Source: Thermoproteales archaeon
GTDB lineage: Archaea; Thermoproteota; Thermoprotei; Thermoproteales; Thermoproteaceae
Direction of reading: 5' to 3'
DNA length: 32,964 bases
Assembly (NCBI GenBank): GCA_027002815.1
Contig: JALWZH010000160.1
Span: forward strand, 1-32,964
Position 1 is the first letter of the stretch; each line of letters begins with the position of its first letter. Below, one piece after another: positions 20,697 to 30,630 of this stretch. Both the position numbers and the translations under genes were made by a program. The notes under the pieces are model-generated. The model had not been told where the DNA came from. It ran no database searches and worked only from the letters and a program-made list of their open reading frames with translations.

Positions 20697-21851
20697 TCAC
20701 AACTCCATTAGTATCCTGACCATGCCAGTCCCCACCGGTATGTAGCGCCCAGCTATTATGTTTTCGAAGACGCCCTTGAACACCTCGCTCTCGCCCTTAG
20801 TGGCCGCGTCGACGAGGTTCTTGACGGTGACCTCGAATGCGGCCCTCGCCAGGGGACTCTCCTTCTTGCCAGCGACGCCGTGTCTGCCTATCTGGCGCAC
20901 CCTGCCAGTCCACGTCATGGCGTCGGCGACTAGGAACATGTGCCTCATGTCCACGTCGAGGCCTTGCTCGTCGAGAACCCTCTTGAGCTCGTTGGCTATC
21001 AACGTCCTGGCAGCCTCTATGCCCAACACCTCGGCTACCTCGTGTAGATCGTTGCTGTAGGTCCTCGTGGGATCCACGCCCTCTATCTGCAGCACGGCCT
21101 CCAGGTTCGAGCCCTCGGTTATTATGTACCACTCGCCCGTCCTCTCGTCCTGCCTCACCACGGTCTTACGCACGTTCTTTATGCCGCTTATCCTCGTCTG
21201 GAGCAGCTTATCCCTTATCTTTCTCAGCTTCACGGGGTCGTTGGTGTCGAGGCGGAACACGACCACGTTGCCGTCGAACTCGACCTCGAGCCCCTTGCCC
21301 CTCACCTTGGCAAGCACCTTCTCGAGGTGTTTTGGGGATATGTCCCTATACCTGAGCTGTTCTGGGTCCAGCTCCACCACAATGGAGAATGTGAGGTAGT
21401 CAACGTCGACGGACCTGGCCAGGGTTTCTAGGGTCACCGACTGTATCCTCTTGGCCACTTCCTCAGCCTTTTCCCTCGACTTGGAGTGTTCCTCGTCCAG
21501 GTAGACGTACATGAGGGGGGTTGCCGGCCTTCTCCGGGCGTCCACTATTTCTATCATCCGGGGTAGCCCAAGGGCCATGGAGAACTCGCGGAGACCGGCG
21601 AAGTGGAAGGACCTGAGGATCATCTGGGTGGACGGTTCTCCGATGCTCTGAGCCGTGACTATGCCTATGGCCTCCCCAGCATCTATAAGGGCCTTCACGT
21701 AAAGCTTGAGGGTTTCATATATGACCTCCAGCGCCTTTTCCCTGTCCATCTGTTCCCTGGACAGCTTGGCCACTAGCTCTCTGTACAGCGACTGGGGAAG
21801 CACCTCCCTGAGCCTTTCCAACACCGGCTCTACTTCCCTGAGCGCCGACAT
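20697..21851 (-). CDS. rpoA2: RNA polymerase subunit A'' (C-terminal part of the largest subunit)
   Basis: A 384-aa protein. It carries the trigger-loop and cleft regions of the beta'/Rpb1 homologue: EAIGIVTAQSIGEPSTQMILRSFHFAG (about 60-86, bridge-helix-adjacent region and trigger loop), VDARRRPATPLMYVYL, and the C-terminal RHMFLVADAMTWTGRVRQIGRHGVAG block. It begins one base after the A' stop codon, so the split of the subunit lies at the position typical of archaea. No intein is seen. Confidence 0.97.
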   Translation of the reverse strand: MSALREVEPVLERLREVLPQSLYRELVAKLSREQMDREKALEVIYETLKLYVKALIDAGEAIGIVTAQSIGEPSTQMILRSFHFAGLREFSMALGLPRMIEIVDARRRPATPLMYVYLDEEHSKSREKAEEVAKRIQSVTLETLARSVDVDYLTFSIVVELDPEQLRYRDISPKHLEKVLAKVRGKGLEVEFDGNVVVFRLDTNDPVKLRKIRDKLLQTRISGIKNVRKTVVRQDERTGEWYIITEGSNLEAVLQIEGVDPTRTYSNDLHEVAEVLGIEAARTLIANELKRVLDEQGLDVDMRHMFLVADAMTWTGRVRQIGRHGVAGKKESPLARAAFEVTVKNLVDAATKGESEVFKGVFENIIAGRYIPVGTGMVRILMEL

Positions 21852-21852
21852 G

Positions 21853-24531
21853 TCAGCCCCTCTGCCTCACCCTAGCAATTACCTGGTCTATGTTGACAGG
21901 CTTGCCGTGGTCGGACCTACTGACGTCGGTGAAGTCGTCGCTGTACTTGAACTGCACTATAGCGTCATTGCTGAACCTAACTGTGCCGTCATAGGCCACG
22001 TAGACGTCCTGCAACGCGTTGACGAGCCTCCTCTGCATGTAGCCCGACTGCGCTGTCCTGACGGCCGTATCTATAAGCCCGTCCCTCCCGGCGGCGGCGT
22101 GGAAGAAGTACTCCACGGGTCCCAGCCCTCCCTTGAAGTTCCCCTTCACAAATCCGCCGGCCTCGGGCCCAATTATGTCGGAGAACTCGAAGTGGGGCAG
22201 TGTCCTCAGCCTATAGCCCCTCTTTATCCTCTCGCCCCGGATGGTCTGTTGTCCCAGCACCCCGCTTATCTGGACCAGGTTTATGAGGCTGCCCCGCGCG
22301 CCCGTCTTGGCCATTATATACGCCTCGCTACGCTTGTCTATGTGCTTTTCCACCACCCTAGTGGCGTCCTCGCGTACCTTGGACAGCTCGATGGCCATCC
22401 GATTCTCAAGCGTCTCCTCGACGGTGTAGCCGGGGTCCGGCTGCAGGGTCTTGGCCAGGTACTCGTCCATGTACTTCCTCGCCCTCTCCTCTCCCCTACC
22501 TATTATGCCGTTGATCTCCTCATATGCCTCTGGGGGAAGGTCGAACGAGTCTATCCCAATGGTATAGCCCACCAGGTCTAGGTACCTCAGGAAGACCCTG
22601 AGCGCCGAGTCAAGCCACTTGCGGGCGACTCCAGCTGGGTAGTCCCTGGCTATTCTGTGCCACAGCGAGTCCACCTGTTCCGCGCCTATGGACTTCTTGT
22701 CCAGGACGCCGCTCGCCATGAACCCGTTCAGTATCACAAGGTACTCGTCCTCTAGGCATGTGGCAGGATCGGCGCACGTGCTGCGGAACGCCGTTGGTTG
22801 GACCCACGTGAAGTCCCTGGGGAGCAACATGGACATTACCTGCTTACCGGTCCATAGTTCCGCTGGGTGCATTATGGCGGGTTCCTCGATGTCGCCCACC
22901 TCCCTGGCCGCGCCCAGGAGGTAGGCCACCATTTCCCTGTCCAGCAGTGTATCCTTCCTAGTGAGCAGGTAGGCGCCTATTATGAAGTCCTGCCGTGCGC
23001 CTATGATGGGGCCGCCGTACCTGGGCGACACTATGTGCTCCTGCACCAACATCAGCAGTCTGGCCTCGGCCCTGGCCTCCTCGTTCTGCGGGACGTGCAG
23101 GTTCATTTCGTCCCCGTCAAAGTCCGCATTGTAGGGTGGGCACACGGCCAGGTGGAGGCGGAACGTGCGGCCGGGCAACACCTTGACCACGTGGGCCATG
23201 ATGGACATGCGGTGCAACGAGGGTTGGCGGTTGAAAAGGACCACGTCCCCGTCCTGTAAGTGCCTCTCCACCACCCAGCCGGGTCCGATCCTATCCACTA
23301 GGCTCTTCCTGTCGCGTACGTATCTCAAGTCCATGCGCCGTCCCTCGGGGGTGATCACGTAGTTCGCCCCTGGCCACGTTTCCGGCCCATTCATCACGAG
23401 TTGCCTCAACCGGTCCACATTCCATTCATTGACCCTTTCAGGGTAGGTGAGCACCTTGGCGACGTCTATGGGCACCCCCACCTCGTTTATGCTCAGGTTA
23501 GGGTCGGGGCTTATGACAGTCCGGGCCGAGAAGTCGACCCTCTTCCCGGAGAGGCTTCCCCTGAACCTTCCCTCCTTGCCCTTAAGCCGCTGTGCGAGAC
23601 CCTTCAGGGGCCTGCCACTCCTGTGCTTCGCTATGGACACGTTTGGAAGCTCGTTGTTGAAGTATGTTGCGATGTGGTATTGGAGGAGGCTCCAGATGCT
23701 TTCCACGACGCTTATGGGGGCCCCACCCTCGAGCTCGATCTTCAGCTTTTCGTTTATGCGCATTATGTCTATGAGCTTGTGCGTGAGGTCGTCCTCGCTC
23801 CTTATCCCGGTCTCCAACTGTATGGAGGGCCTCACGTGGGGCGGCGGCACTGGGAGGACCGTGAGTACGGCCCACTCGGGCCGCGCTATGGTTGGGTCAA
23901 AGCCGAGCAGCCTGAGGTCCTCATTGGGGACGCGCTCCAACCGCTCCCTGACCACTTCTGGGTCTATCTTGACCAGCGCCCCGTTCTCGGTCTCCTCGTA
24001 GAAGTCGTACGGTCGCTCCAGCTTCACCTTGTTCCTCTTCATGCCGCAGTGTGGGCACGTGGACCTCTCCGAGGCCCTCTTCTTTATCTTTTCCACGAGG
24101 TTATCTGCAAGAAGCTTCCACTTGGCGGAGAGCCTCTCAAGCCTCTCCCTGTACCTGGAAATCTCGTCGTTGCGGAGCATGATGCGCCCGCAGTGTGGGC
24201 ACGTGGACCTCAATATGTCGAATATGTACTTGGCGAACTCCACGTGTATGACGGGCTTCACAAGCTCTATATGGCCGAAATGGCCCGGACAGGCGTCGTG
24301 TGTGTTGTCGCAGGTCTCGCATCTGGCCCCGGGCTCCACGACTCCGAGCCTCCTGTCCATGAGGCCTCCCCTCACAGGGAGCCCCGCCTCGTCGTATATC
24401 TGTGATGTGGTGACCTCCATTACGGACATGTTCCTAATGGCGTCGGGCGACAGTATCCCGAACCTGATGCGGTGTATGGACTTAAGGGGCACTTCCGGCT
24501 GCGCTCGGGCAACTCCGAATTGAACTGTCAT
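21853..24531 (-). CDS. rpoA1: RNA polymerase subunit A' (N-terminal part of the largest subunit)
   Basis: An 892-aa protein with the catalytic motif NADFDGDEMN, whose three aspartates bind the active-site Mg. The N-terminal zinc site reads CETCDNTHDACPGHFGH (clamp), followed by two further CPHCG clusters at about 98-101 and 149-152. SGKRVDFSARTVISPDPNL, the RQPSLHRMSIM block and the bridge-helix region GAGFVKGNFKGGLGPVEYFFHAA-like segment near the C-terminus are all recognisable. A TATA box at 24555-24562 within the 34-nt gap after rpoB suggests an extra promoter. No intein or truncation. Confidence 0.97.
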   Translation of the reverse strand: MTVQFGVARAQPEVPLKSIHRIRFGILSPDAIRNMSVMEVTTSQIYDEAGLPVRGGLMDRRLGVVEPGARCETCDNTHDACPGHFGHIELVKPVIHVEFAKYIFDILRSTCPHCGRIMLRNDEISRYRERLERLSAKWKLLADNLVEKIKKRASERSTCPHCGMKRNKVKLERPYDFYEETENGALVKIDPEVVRERLERVPNEDLRLLGFDPTIARPEWAVLTVLPVPPPHVRPSIQLETGIRSEDDLTHKLIDIMRINEKLKIELEGGAPISVVESIWSLLQYHIATYFNNELPNVSIAKHRSGRPLKGLAQRLKGKEGRFRGSLSGKRVDFSARTVISPDPNLSINEVGVPIDVAKVLTYPERVNEWNVDRLRQLVMNGPETWPGANYVITPEGRRMDLRYVRDRKSLVDRIGPGWVVERHLQDGDVVLFNRQPSLHRMSIMAHVVKVLPGRTFRLHLAVCPPYNADFDGDEMNLHVPQNEEARAEARLLMLVQEHIVSPRYGGPIIGARQDFIIGAYLLTRKDTLLDREMVAYLLGAAREVGDIEEPAIMHPAELWTGKQVMSMLLPRDFTWVQPTAFRSTCADPATCLEDEYLVILNGFMASGVLDKKSIGAEQVDSLWHRIARDYPAGVARKWLDSALRVFLRYLDLVGYTIGIDSFDLPPEAYEEINGIIGRGEERARKYMDEYLAKTLQPDPGYTVEETLENRMAIELSKVREDATRVVEKHIDKRSEAYIMAKTGARGSLINLVQISGVLGQQTIRGERIKRGYRLRTLPHFEFSDIIGPEAGGFVKGNFKGGLGPVEYFFHAAAGRDGLIDTAVRTAQSGYMQRRLVNALQDVYVAYDGTVRFSNDAIVQFKYSDDFTDVSRSDHGKPVNIDQVIARVRQRG

Positions 24532-24554
24532 TCGCCTACTTTGGGATGTGTCCC

Positions 24555-24562
24555 ATTTAAAT
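24555..24562 (-). promoter_or_regulatory. Internal TATA box before rpoA1
   Basis: Minus-strand ATTTAAAT centred about 27 nt before the ATG at 24531. It would give a leaderless A'-A'' transcript beside read-through from rpoH-rpoB. Confidence 0.5.
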
Positions 24563-24565
24563 TCA

Positions 24566-27500
24566 TTATATCATCTCTGTGAGCTCCAGCTTTGGGTATA
24601 TGCCTAGGCTTATGAGCTCCTGCAACAGCAGTTTGAAGGCGTACGGCACTACTATCCTTGCGAAGCGCCCCTCCTCGCCGTGTATCGGACAGTAGGGCCT
24701 ATTCCTCTTCGCATCCCACCAAGAGACCTGGCCGCATTCCTCACACACATAGACCAGGTACTTGTCGCTTGACTCCACGAGCCTCTCGTGTATTAGCGCG
24801 GCGGCCCCATGCGCTATGAGCACGTCGCGCTCCATCTCGCCGAGCCTCAGCCCCCCCTCCCTGGACCTGCCCTCGGTGGGCTGTCTCGTAAGTATTTGGA
24901 CTGGGCCCCTCGCACGCGCGTGTATCTTATCGGCAACCATGTGGTGCAGCTTCTGGTAATACACAATACCTATGAATATGTCCGCCTCGAGTTGCCTGCC
25001 GGTTATGCCGTTGTACATCACCTCCCTGCCGTCCCACCTGAAGCCCAATTTGAGGAGGGCCTCCCTCAGCTCGCCCTCGCTTATTCCCTCGAAAGGCGTT
25101 GCGTCTATGAGCTCGCCCCTCATGGCCGCTATTTTTCCGGCTATGGACTCGAGCAGCTGCCCAATGGTCATCCGTGACGGTATTGCATGGGGATTGACTA
25201 TTATGTCGGGAACCACGCCGTCCTCAGTGAACGGCATGTCCTCATGTCTGAGCAGCATTCCGATAACGCCCTTCTGGCCATGCCTAGACGCGAACTTGTC
25301 CCCCAGCTCTGGCACCCTGAGCTCCCTCAGCCTCACCTTGACCAGCTTATTGCCGTCCGGCGTCTCGGTGATGATGACCTTGTCCACTATGCCCTTCTCC
25401 CCGCGCCTCACGGTAATCGAAGCGTCGCGTCGCTCGCGCACCATCCTCTCGGCGGTTTCTATGGTCGTGTAGAATCGGGGCGGCGCCGTCTTGCCTATGA
25501 GCACCTCGCCCCCAGACACGTACACCTCTGGGGACACTATGCCGTCCTCGTCCAGATGGCTGTACGCCTCGGCGCCCCTGTATCCCCTTACCGATGGGTC
25601 GGGGACCTCTATGCGGTCCTCCTCGCCGCCAGGGTACTTCTGCTCCTCCGTCTCGTACGTCCTGTAGAACGTGCTTCTGAACATTCCCCTCTCCACAGAG
25701 GCCTTGTTCATTATGACGGCGTCCTCTATGTTGTAGCCCGTATACGTCAGCAGGGCCACCACGGCGTTGTGGCCCGCCGGCTTCTTATCGTACCCAACTA
25801 TGTCTATGCCCCTAGTCGTGACTAAGGGCCTTTCCGGATAGTGTAACATGTGGCCCCTGCTGTCAAACTTGTAGTGTATGTTGAGCTGCGGCACACCAAG
25901 GGATTGTTTGGCCATGGCAGCCTCGTACATGTTGCGCGGCGACTGGTTATGCTCTGGGAACGGTATTATGGACGCAACTGCGCCGAATATAGAGCTGGGT
26001 ATTATCTCTACGTGCGTGTAGTTGCTCAAATCGCCGTAGGGGTCCACGGCTATACGGGCGTTCTCCTCCTCGTCGGCGTCGAGGTACTCCACTATGCCCA
26101 TGCGGACCAGGTCAGTCCACGTGAGCTCCCTGGACCTGAGCCTCTCCAGGTGTTCCTGCCTCAGTTTGAGGGTCCCGTTCTCCACCACGAGGAGAGGCCT
26201 CCGTATCCTCCCCCCATCGCAGTTGACGTACACAGTGCCGTTTATGTACGCGATGTTTATTTCGTCGCTTATCTTGCCGGCCCGCCTCAGTGACCTAATC
26301 GTCGAGACGAGCTTCTCTGGGGCCTCGTGTATGCCTATTAGCCTCCCATTGAGGTGAACCTCTGAGCCCCTGAGCCCTGCTTTCCGGGCCTCGAGCACAG
26401 GCCTCACGCCCAGATTGTAGAGGAGCGCCTCAACGTCGCCTTCCTTGACCCCCACTGTTACCGATGCCAGAATGGCGAGGTTCTTAACAAGGCCAACGTT
26501 CTGCCCCTCTGGTGTCTCAATCGCGCACAGCTTGCCCCACTGCGTTGGGTGGAGGTCCCGCGCCTCGAAGTGGGGCTGGGTTCTGCTCAGCGTGGACACG
26601 ACCCTTCTTAGGTGGCTCAACGAGGACAGGTAGTTGGTCCTGTCCAGTATCTGGGAGACCCCTGTGCGGCCCCCAACCCAGTTGCCTGTGGCCAGGGCAT
26701 GGCGCAGCCTCTCTGTAAGTAGGTCGGGCCTCACTATGGTTTGGAGACTCGGTATCCTCCCCCTTGCGTAATACTTTTCCAGTTGCGACCTCATCTCCTG
26801 GAGGAACTGCCTAAATATGGACCTGAAGAGCTGGGCCATCAACTCCCCGGCAAGGCGCACCCTCTTGTTGGCCAGGTGGTCCTTGTCGTCGGGTCTCCGC
26901 CTTCCCAAGTACATCTCGACAACCCCCTTAACGACCTGGCCAAGCATTATGGCCTTCTTCCTCCTGATATCCCTCTGCTCATCCTCATTGCTGGACGTGG
27001 TGCCCAGATGGGGGAGGAAGTACCTGTCGAGCGTCTGTAGCGCCCTCTCTATACGCACGGGCCTCGGCTGTCCTAGGGCGACCCTCCCCCCAATGTAGTC
27101 CAGCGCGTCGTCCTGCGTCGCCGCTATCTGGGAGGCCGATATGAGCGAGGGGAGCAACTCCTTCTGTATCTCGGTGTCGTCGGACACGGCCATAACTATG
27201 TCCTCATCGCTTTCCAGGCCCAGGGCCCTCATGTAGACGGGGAAGGGTATGCGGGCTGCGATAGACGGGGTATACACGTATATTATGCCGTTCTTGTGCC
27301 TCTCCACAGTCATGGTGGTCTTGTAGCCCTGGCCTGTGGATATGACCTTGGCTAGATGCGTGACAGACGCCCTGTCACTTACGTCGTAGATGGGTTTGTT
27401 GGTGGCAAGGTCCTCCTGGGATATTATGACCCTTTCCGACCCATTTATTATGAAGTACCCGCCGAAGTCCTCGGGGTCCTCAAATCTGCGCAGGAGGTCC

Positions 27501-27955
27501 TGCGGCTTGGCCCTGTAAAGGTGGCACTTCTTCGAGCGTACCATTATAGGCAGTTCACCGATGTAGACGCGCTCCTGGTGGGGCTCGTCGTTGACGTATA
27601 GGATCACATTGAGGTAGAGGGGGGCTGCGTAGGTTATGTTGCGCAGTCGTGCCTCCATGGGGTAAACCGGGCTCTCGCTGCCATCCGCTTCCTTGACCCT
27701 CGGCAGCCCGACGTCGATCCGCTCTAGCTTTATGCGGAGCCCTTTAACCTCAGTTTCCAGTTCCTTGAACTCCTCGACTATTTCCTGCAGCTTAACGCCA
27801 ACAAAATCATTAAACGATTCTATCTGATGTCTCACCAGCTTCTCTTCCTCTATGTACGCCCTGACCAGCATCCACCTGTCATCGCTTGTAGGGAACTCTC
27901 GAGGCAGGTGGCTCCCCCTCCTTATGGGGAGGGGGATATCCCTTGGGTCCCTCAT
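24566..27955 (-). CDS. rpoB: RNA polymerase subunit B (second-largest subunit, unsplit)
   Basis: An 1129-aa protein in one piece, as in Thermoproteota; many Euryarchaea split it into B' and B''. Seen: the N-terminal LVRHQIESFNDFV, the fork-loop and lobe regions, TYTGYNIEDAVIMNKASVERG, GDKFASRHGQKGVIGM with the NTP-contacting Lys and Arg residues, and the C-terminal zinc site CEECG...CPIHG, in which the fourth ligand position is His rather than Cys. The ATG overlaps the rpoH stop codon (ATGA), giving translational coupling. Confidence 0.97.
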   Translation of the reverse strand: MRDPRDIPLPIRRGSHLPREFPTSDDRWMLVRAYIEEEKLVRHQIESFNDFVGVKLQEIVEEFKELETEVKGLRIKLERIDVGLPRVKEADGSESPVYPMEARLRNITYAAPLYLNVILYVNDEPHQERVYIGELPIMVRSKKCHLYRAKPQDLLRRFEDPEDFGGYFIINGSERVIISQEDLATNKPIYDVSDRASVTHLAKVISTGQGYKTTMTVERHKNGIIYVYTPSIAARIPFPVYMRALGLESDEDIVMAVSDDTEIQKELLPSLISASQIAATQDDALDYIGGRVALGQPRPVRIERALQTLDRYFLPHLGTTSSNEDEQRDIRRKKAIMLGQVVKGVVEMYLGRRRPDDKDHLANKRVRLAGELMAQLFRSIFRQFLQEMRSQLEKYYARGRIPSLQTIVRPDLLTERLRHALATGNWVGGRTGVSQILDRTNYLSSLSHLRRVVSTLSRTQPHFEARDLHPTQWGKLCAIETPEGQNVGLVKNLAILASVTVGVKEGDVEALLYNLGVRPVLEARKAGLRGSEVHLNGRLIGIHEAPEKLVSTIRSLRRAGKISDEINIAYINGTVYVNCDGGRIRRPLLVVENGTLKLRQEHLERLRSRELTWTDLVRMGIVEYLDADEEENARIAVDPYGDLSNYTHVEIIPSSIFGAVASIIPFPEHNQSPRNMYEAAMAKQSLGVPQLNIHYKFDSRGHMLHYPERPLVTTRGIDIVGYDKKPAGHNAVVALLTYTGYNIEDAVIMNKASVERGMFRSTFYRTYETEEQKYPGGEEDRIEVPDPSVRGYRGAEAYSHLDEDGIVSPEVYVSGGEVLIGKTAPPRFYTTIETAERMVRERRDASITVRRGEKGIVDKVIITETPDGNKLVKVRLRELRVPELGDKFASRHGQKGVIGMLLRHEDMPFTEDGVVPDIIVNPHAIPSRMTIGQLLESIAGKIAAMRGELIDATPFEGISEGELREALLKLGFRWDGREVMYNGITGRQLEADIFIGIVYYQKLHHMVADKIHARARGPVQILTRQPTEGRSREGGLRLGEMERDVLIAHGAAALIHERLVESSDKYLVYVCEECGQVSWWDAKRNRPYCPIHGEEGRFARIVVPYAFKLLLQELISLGIYPKLELTEMI

Positions 27956-28209
27956 GCAGGTACCACGAACCTATATGTTTCCACTACTTCCGCCATGGGC
28001 GACCTCCTTCGAAGCCTCAGAAGATCGCCTGGCCTCGCCCCTACTACCCGTGCCAGGGGATCGCTGGCCCTTATCCATGGGATCTGCCATATCTTGGCCC
28101 TGAGGGACCTAAGTATCTTCTTGGCCTCCTCCCGTGGGACCACCTCGACCTGCGGATTGTATTGGTGTTCCAGTACCAGTGAAGACAATTCCCTCCTGCT
28201 TTTAGCCAT
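27952..28209 (-). CDS. rpoH: RNA polymerase subunit H (Rpb5 C-terminal domain)
   Basis: An 85-aa jaw subunit. EHQYNPQVEVVPREEAKKIL, QIPWIRASDPLARVVGARPGD and the ending ETYRFVVPA fit the RpoH family. An in-frame ATG at 28224 exists, but the TATA box at 28231-28240 is only about 11 nt from it and 26 nt from the ATG at 28209, so 28209 is the start. It heads the RNA polymerase operon H-B-A'-A''. Confidence 0.95.
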   Translation of the reverse strand: MAKSRRELSSLVLEHQYNPQVEVVPREEAKKILRSLRAKIWQIPWIRASDPLARVVGARPGDLLRLRRRSPMAEVVETYRFVVPA

Positions 28210-28230
28210 TGCAAACCACCACATTTGAAG

Positions 28231-28240
28231 AAAAATAAAT
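28231..28240 (-). promoter_or_regulatory. TATA box of the RNA polymerase operon (rpoH)
   Basis: Minus-strand ATTTATTTTT centred about 26 nt before the ATG at 28209. It lies in the short gap after atpA, whose mRNA must end or read through here. Confidence 0.65.
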
Positions 28241-28246
28241 TTTGTC

Positions 28247-30055
28247 CTAGACTCCCCTGGCCTTGGCCAGGAACTCCTCGACGAGTTTCCTCACCTCGCT
28301 CCTCAACGCCTCTATGTGCCTCGGTATGGCATCCCCAACCTCGTCATTCCTCACCTCAAGCCTCAGACGGGGTATCCTACGGGCCGCCTCCAGCTCCCTG
28401 AGCTCGGCGGCGGGCACGCCTTGGGCCACGGCCTTGGCCCCCTCCTCGTAGTAGGTCATGATGAGTTTGAGCAGCAGGTACTGTTTGATGGGTAGGGAGG
28501 GCGTATCCACCTCGTTAAACGCGTCCTGCTTCAGGAACCCCTCCCTCACGAAGTACGCGGTGTTAAGGAGGTGCTTCTCTGCCTCGCTTAGAGCCTCGGT
28601 GCCAAGTATCCTCACAACCTCCTGGAGCTCCGCCTCCTTGGTCAGTATCTCGACGGCCTGGTCCCTGAGCCTTCTCCAATCCTCCCCAGTCTCCTTTCTC
28701 CACCAGCCTTCCACAGTCTCAACGTACCTGGAAAAGCCCAGGAGCCAGTTGACAGCAGGATAATGGCGCGAGTAGGCCAGCCTCGCGTCCAAGGGCCAAA
28801 AGGCGCCCACGAAGCGTAGCGTGTTGGAGGTGACCGGCTCTGTGAAGTCGCCTCCTGGAGGCGATACTGAGGCTACCACGGTGACGGATCCCAGCCTATC
28901 GCCGCTTCCCATGAGGTACACCCTGCCAGCCCTCTCGTAGAACTCGGCGAGCCTTGTTGGCAGGTATGCCGGATAGCCCTCCTCGGACGGCATCTCGCCT
29001 ATGCGTAGGGCCACCTCCCTCATGGCCTCCGCCCAACGGGAGGAGGAGTCGGCCACAAGGAGCACGTCGTAGCCCATGTCCCTGACGTACTCCGCCAGGG
29101 TGACCCCCATATATATGGAGGCCTCACGGGCGGCAACCGGCATGTTGCTTGTATTTACTATTATAGTGGTCCTCTCGAGCAGCGGCCTACCAGTGGTGGG
29201 GTCCCTAAGTTTCAACAGGCCGTGCAACGCGTCTGCGGCCTCGTTGCCCCGCTCGCCGCACAGCACGGGCACTATGTAGCGGGCCTGGCTGAACATGGCC
29301 AGCGTCCTAATTATGACAGTTTTCCCGCTTCCAAAGGGCCCAGGCACGGCTGCTGTGCCTCCCTTTGCGATGGAGAATATCGTGTCGAGGACCCTAACCC
29401 CGGTGATCATGGGCTCCACGGGGGGCAGCTTCTCGCGGAACGGCCTCGGCCTCCTTACAGGCCACTTGTGCCACATCCTCACCTGTATCTCCGTACCCTT
29501 GGCGTCCACGACGGCTATGACGTCGTCCACAGCGTGCTCGCCCTCTGGAGCCACATACTTGAGCACGCCGGGCCTATTACCGGGCAGCGGCGGATACAGT
29601 ATCCTGTGTTCCGTGAGTTCCGTCTCCCTGACAACGCCAAGCACGTCCCCCGGCGCCACGGTCTGCCCCTGCCTCACAGTTGGGACGAACTTCCATTTCC
29701 TCTTGAGGTCTATTGGGGGCGCCTCCCCATACCCGATCCCCCTCCGTATGAAGGGCGACTTGACTGCTTCCTCTATATTTCTGAGCGGCCTTTGGACGCC
29801 GTCGTAGATCATCCCGATTATGCCGGGGCCAAGCCACGCAGAGAGCGGCTCGCCGCTCCTCACAACCTTTTCCCCCGGCTTTATGCCCGTCGTGTCCTCA
29901 TACACCTGTATGAACGCCACGTCGCCCTGTATACGCACAACCTCCCCGAATAGCCCCTCCTCGCCCACGAAGACTAGCTCGTAGAGCCTTGCGCCGGGCA
30001 GCTCGGCCTTGACTACTGGCCCCGAGATATAGATTATCTTACCTTGCCCTTCCAT
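28247..30055 (-). CDS. atpA: A-type ATP synthase catalytic subunit A
   Basis: A 602-aa catalytic subunit of the membrane-bound archaeal ATP synthase head. The P-loop GPFGSGKT is at 239-246; the archaeal/vacuolar non-homologous region lies around 110-200; LVADSSSRWAEAMREVALRIGEMPSEEGYPAYL is the catalytic-glutamate and nucleotide region; the C-terminal helical domain is complete. No intein in the P-loop, a common insertion site. It follows atpE by 5 nt. Subunit B, usually directly downstream of A, is not here: the next gene is rpoH. Confidence 0.97.
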   Translation of the reverse strand: MEGQGKIIYISGPVVKAELPGARLYELVFVGEEGLFGEVVRIQGDVAFIQVYEDTTGIKPGEKVVRSGEPLSAWLGPGIIGMIYDGVQRPLRNIEEAVKSPFIRRGIGYGEAPPIDLKRKWKFVPTVRQGQTVAPGDVLGVVRETELTEHRILYPPLPGNRPGVLKYVAPEGEHAVDDVIAVVDAKGTEIQVRMWHKWPVRRPRPFREKLPPVEPMITGVRVLDTIFSIAKGGTAAVPGPFGSGKTVIIRTLAMFSQARYIVPVLCGERGNEAADALHGLLKLRDPTTGRPLLERTTIIVNTSNMPVAAREASIYMGVTLAEYVRDMGYDVLLVADSSSRWAEAMREVALRIGEMPSEEGYPAYLPTRLAEFYERAGRVYLMGSGDRLGSVTVVASVSPPGGDFTEPVTSNTLRFVGAFWPLDARLAYSRHYPAVNWLLGFSRYVETVEGWWRKETGEDWRRLRDQAVEILTKEAELQEVVRILGTEALSEAEKHLLNTAYFVREGFLKQDAFNEVDTPSLPIKQYLLLKLIMTYYEEGAKAVAQGVPAAELRELEAARRIPRLRLEVRNDEVGDAIPRHIEALRSEVRKLVEEFLAKARGV

Positions 30056-30060
30056 CCCCC

Positions 30061-30630
30061 CTACATGCCGATCTCCCTATAAATTATCCGTTTTATTTCT
30101 TCCCTATTGTTCTCTATGAGCGTGTCGATAGTCCCATCTATTATTATGGAGTCGTCGTGGCTGCGCACCAGGACGCCCGACACGTCGGCCTCCCTGAATC
30201 TCAGCACTTCGATGCCGAGTTCCCTTGCAATAGAGGAAACGAGGTCTATGTGTTCCTTGCCGGTCTCCACGATGACCTCACCCCCAATGACGTCCTTGGC
30301 CCTCGACATGATGCCCCTCACGAGTTTGCCGTAGAGGTCCCTATCCGATAAGACGGAGCGTTTGACCTCCTCTATTACCTCCTGCGTCATCTTCTCTGCA
30401 AGAGCCAGCATCTCGCTTTTCGACTGGGATATGGCCTCGTATATTTTCCTCTCACGTTCCAGGCCCACCTCGCTCTCCACGCGTCCCATCCTTTCCCTAT
30501 ACTGCTCCACGACGCTTGCGGCCTCAGCCCTCAGCTCCACCTCAGGCCTGCCGAGCGCGCTCTGGATCCAGTCCCTGAGCTCCTCCACCTTGCGCAGCAC
30601 AAGTTGTTCTACTACCTTGGCCGAGCTCAT
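30061..30630 (-). CDS. atpE: A-type ATP synthase peripheral stalk subunit E
   Basis: A 189-aa stator subunit. The N-terminal two thirds are a charged helix suited to the E/G-type coiled-coil stalk; the C-terminal domain has the family features VSGVLVRSHDDSIIIDGTIDTLIE. Its ATG overlaps the atpF stop codon and the next gene, atpA, is 5 nt away, so F-E-A is one unit. Sequence conservation in this family is low; context and the C-terminal domain carry the call. Confidence 0.9.
   Translation of the reverse strand: MSSAKVVEQLVLRKVEELRDWIQSALGRPEVELRAEAASVVEQYRERMGRVESEVGLERERKIYEAISQSKSEMLALAEKMTQEVIEEVKRSVLSDRDLYGKLVRGIMSRAKDVIGGEVIVETGKEHIDLVSSIARELGIEVLRFREADVSGVLVRSHDDSIIIDGTIDTLIENNREEIKRIIYREIGM

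Noticed and set aside
24566-27955. His in place of Cys in the C-terminal zinc site of RpoB as a defect
   Set aside because: A CPIHG ending is, as far as I recall, common in crenarchaeal RpoB, so it is probably normal.
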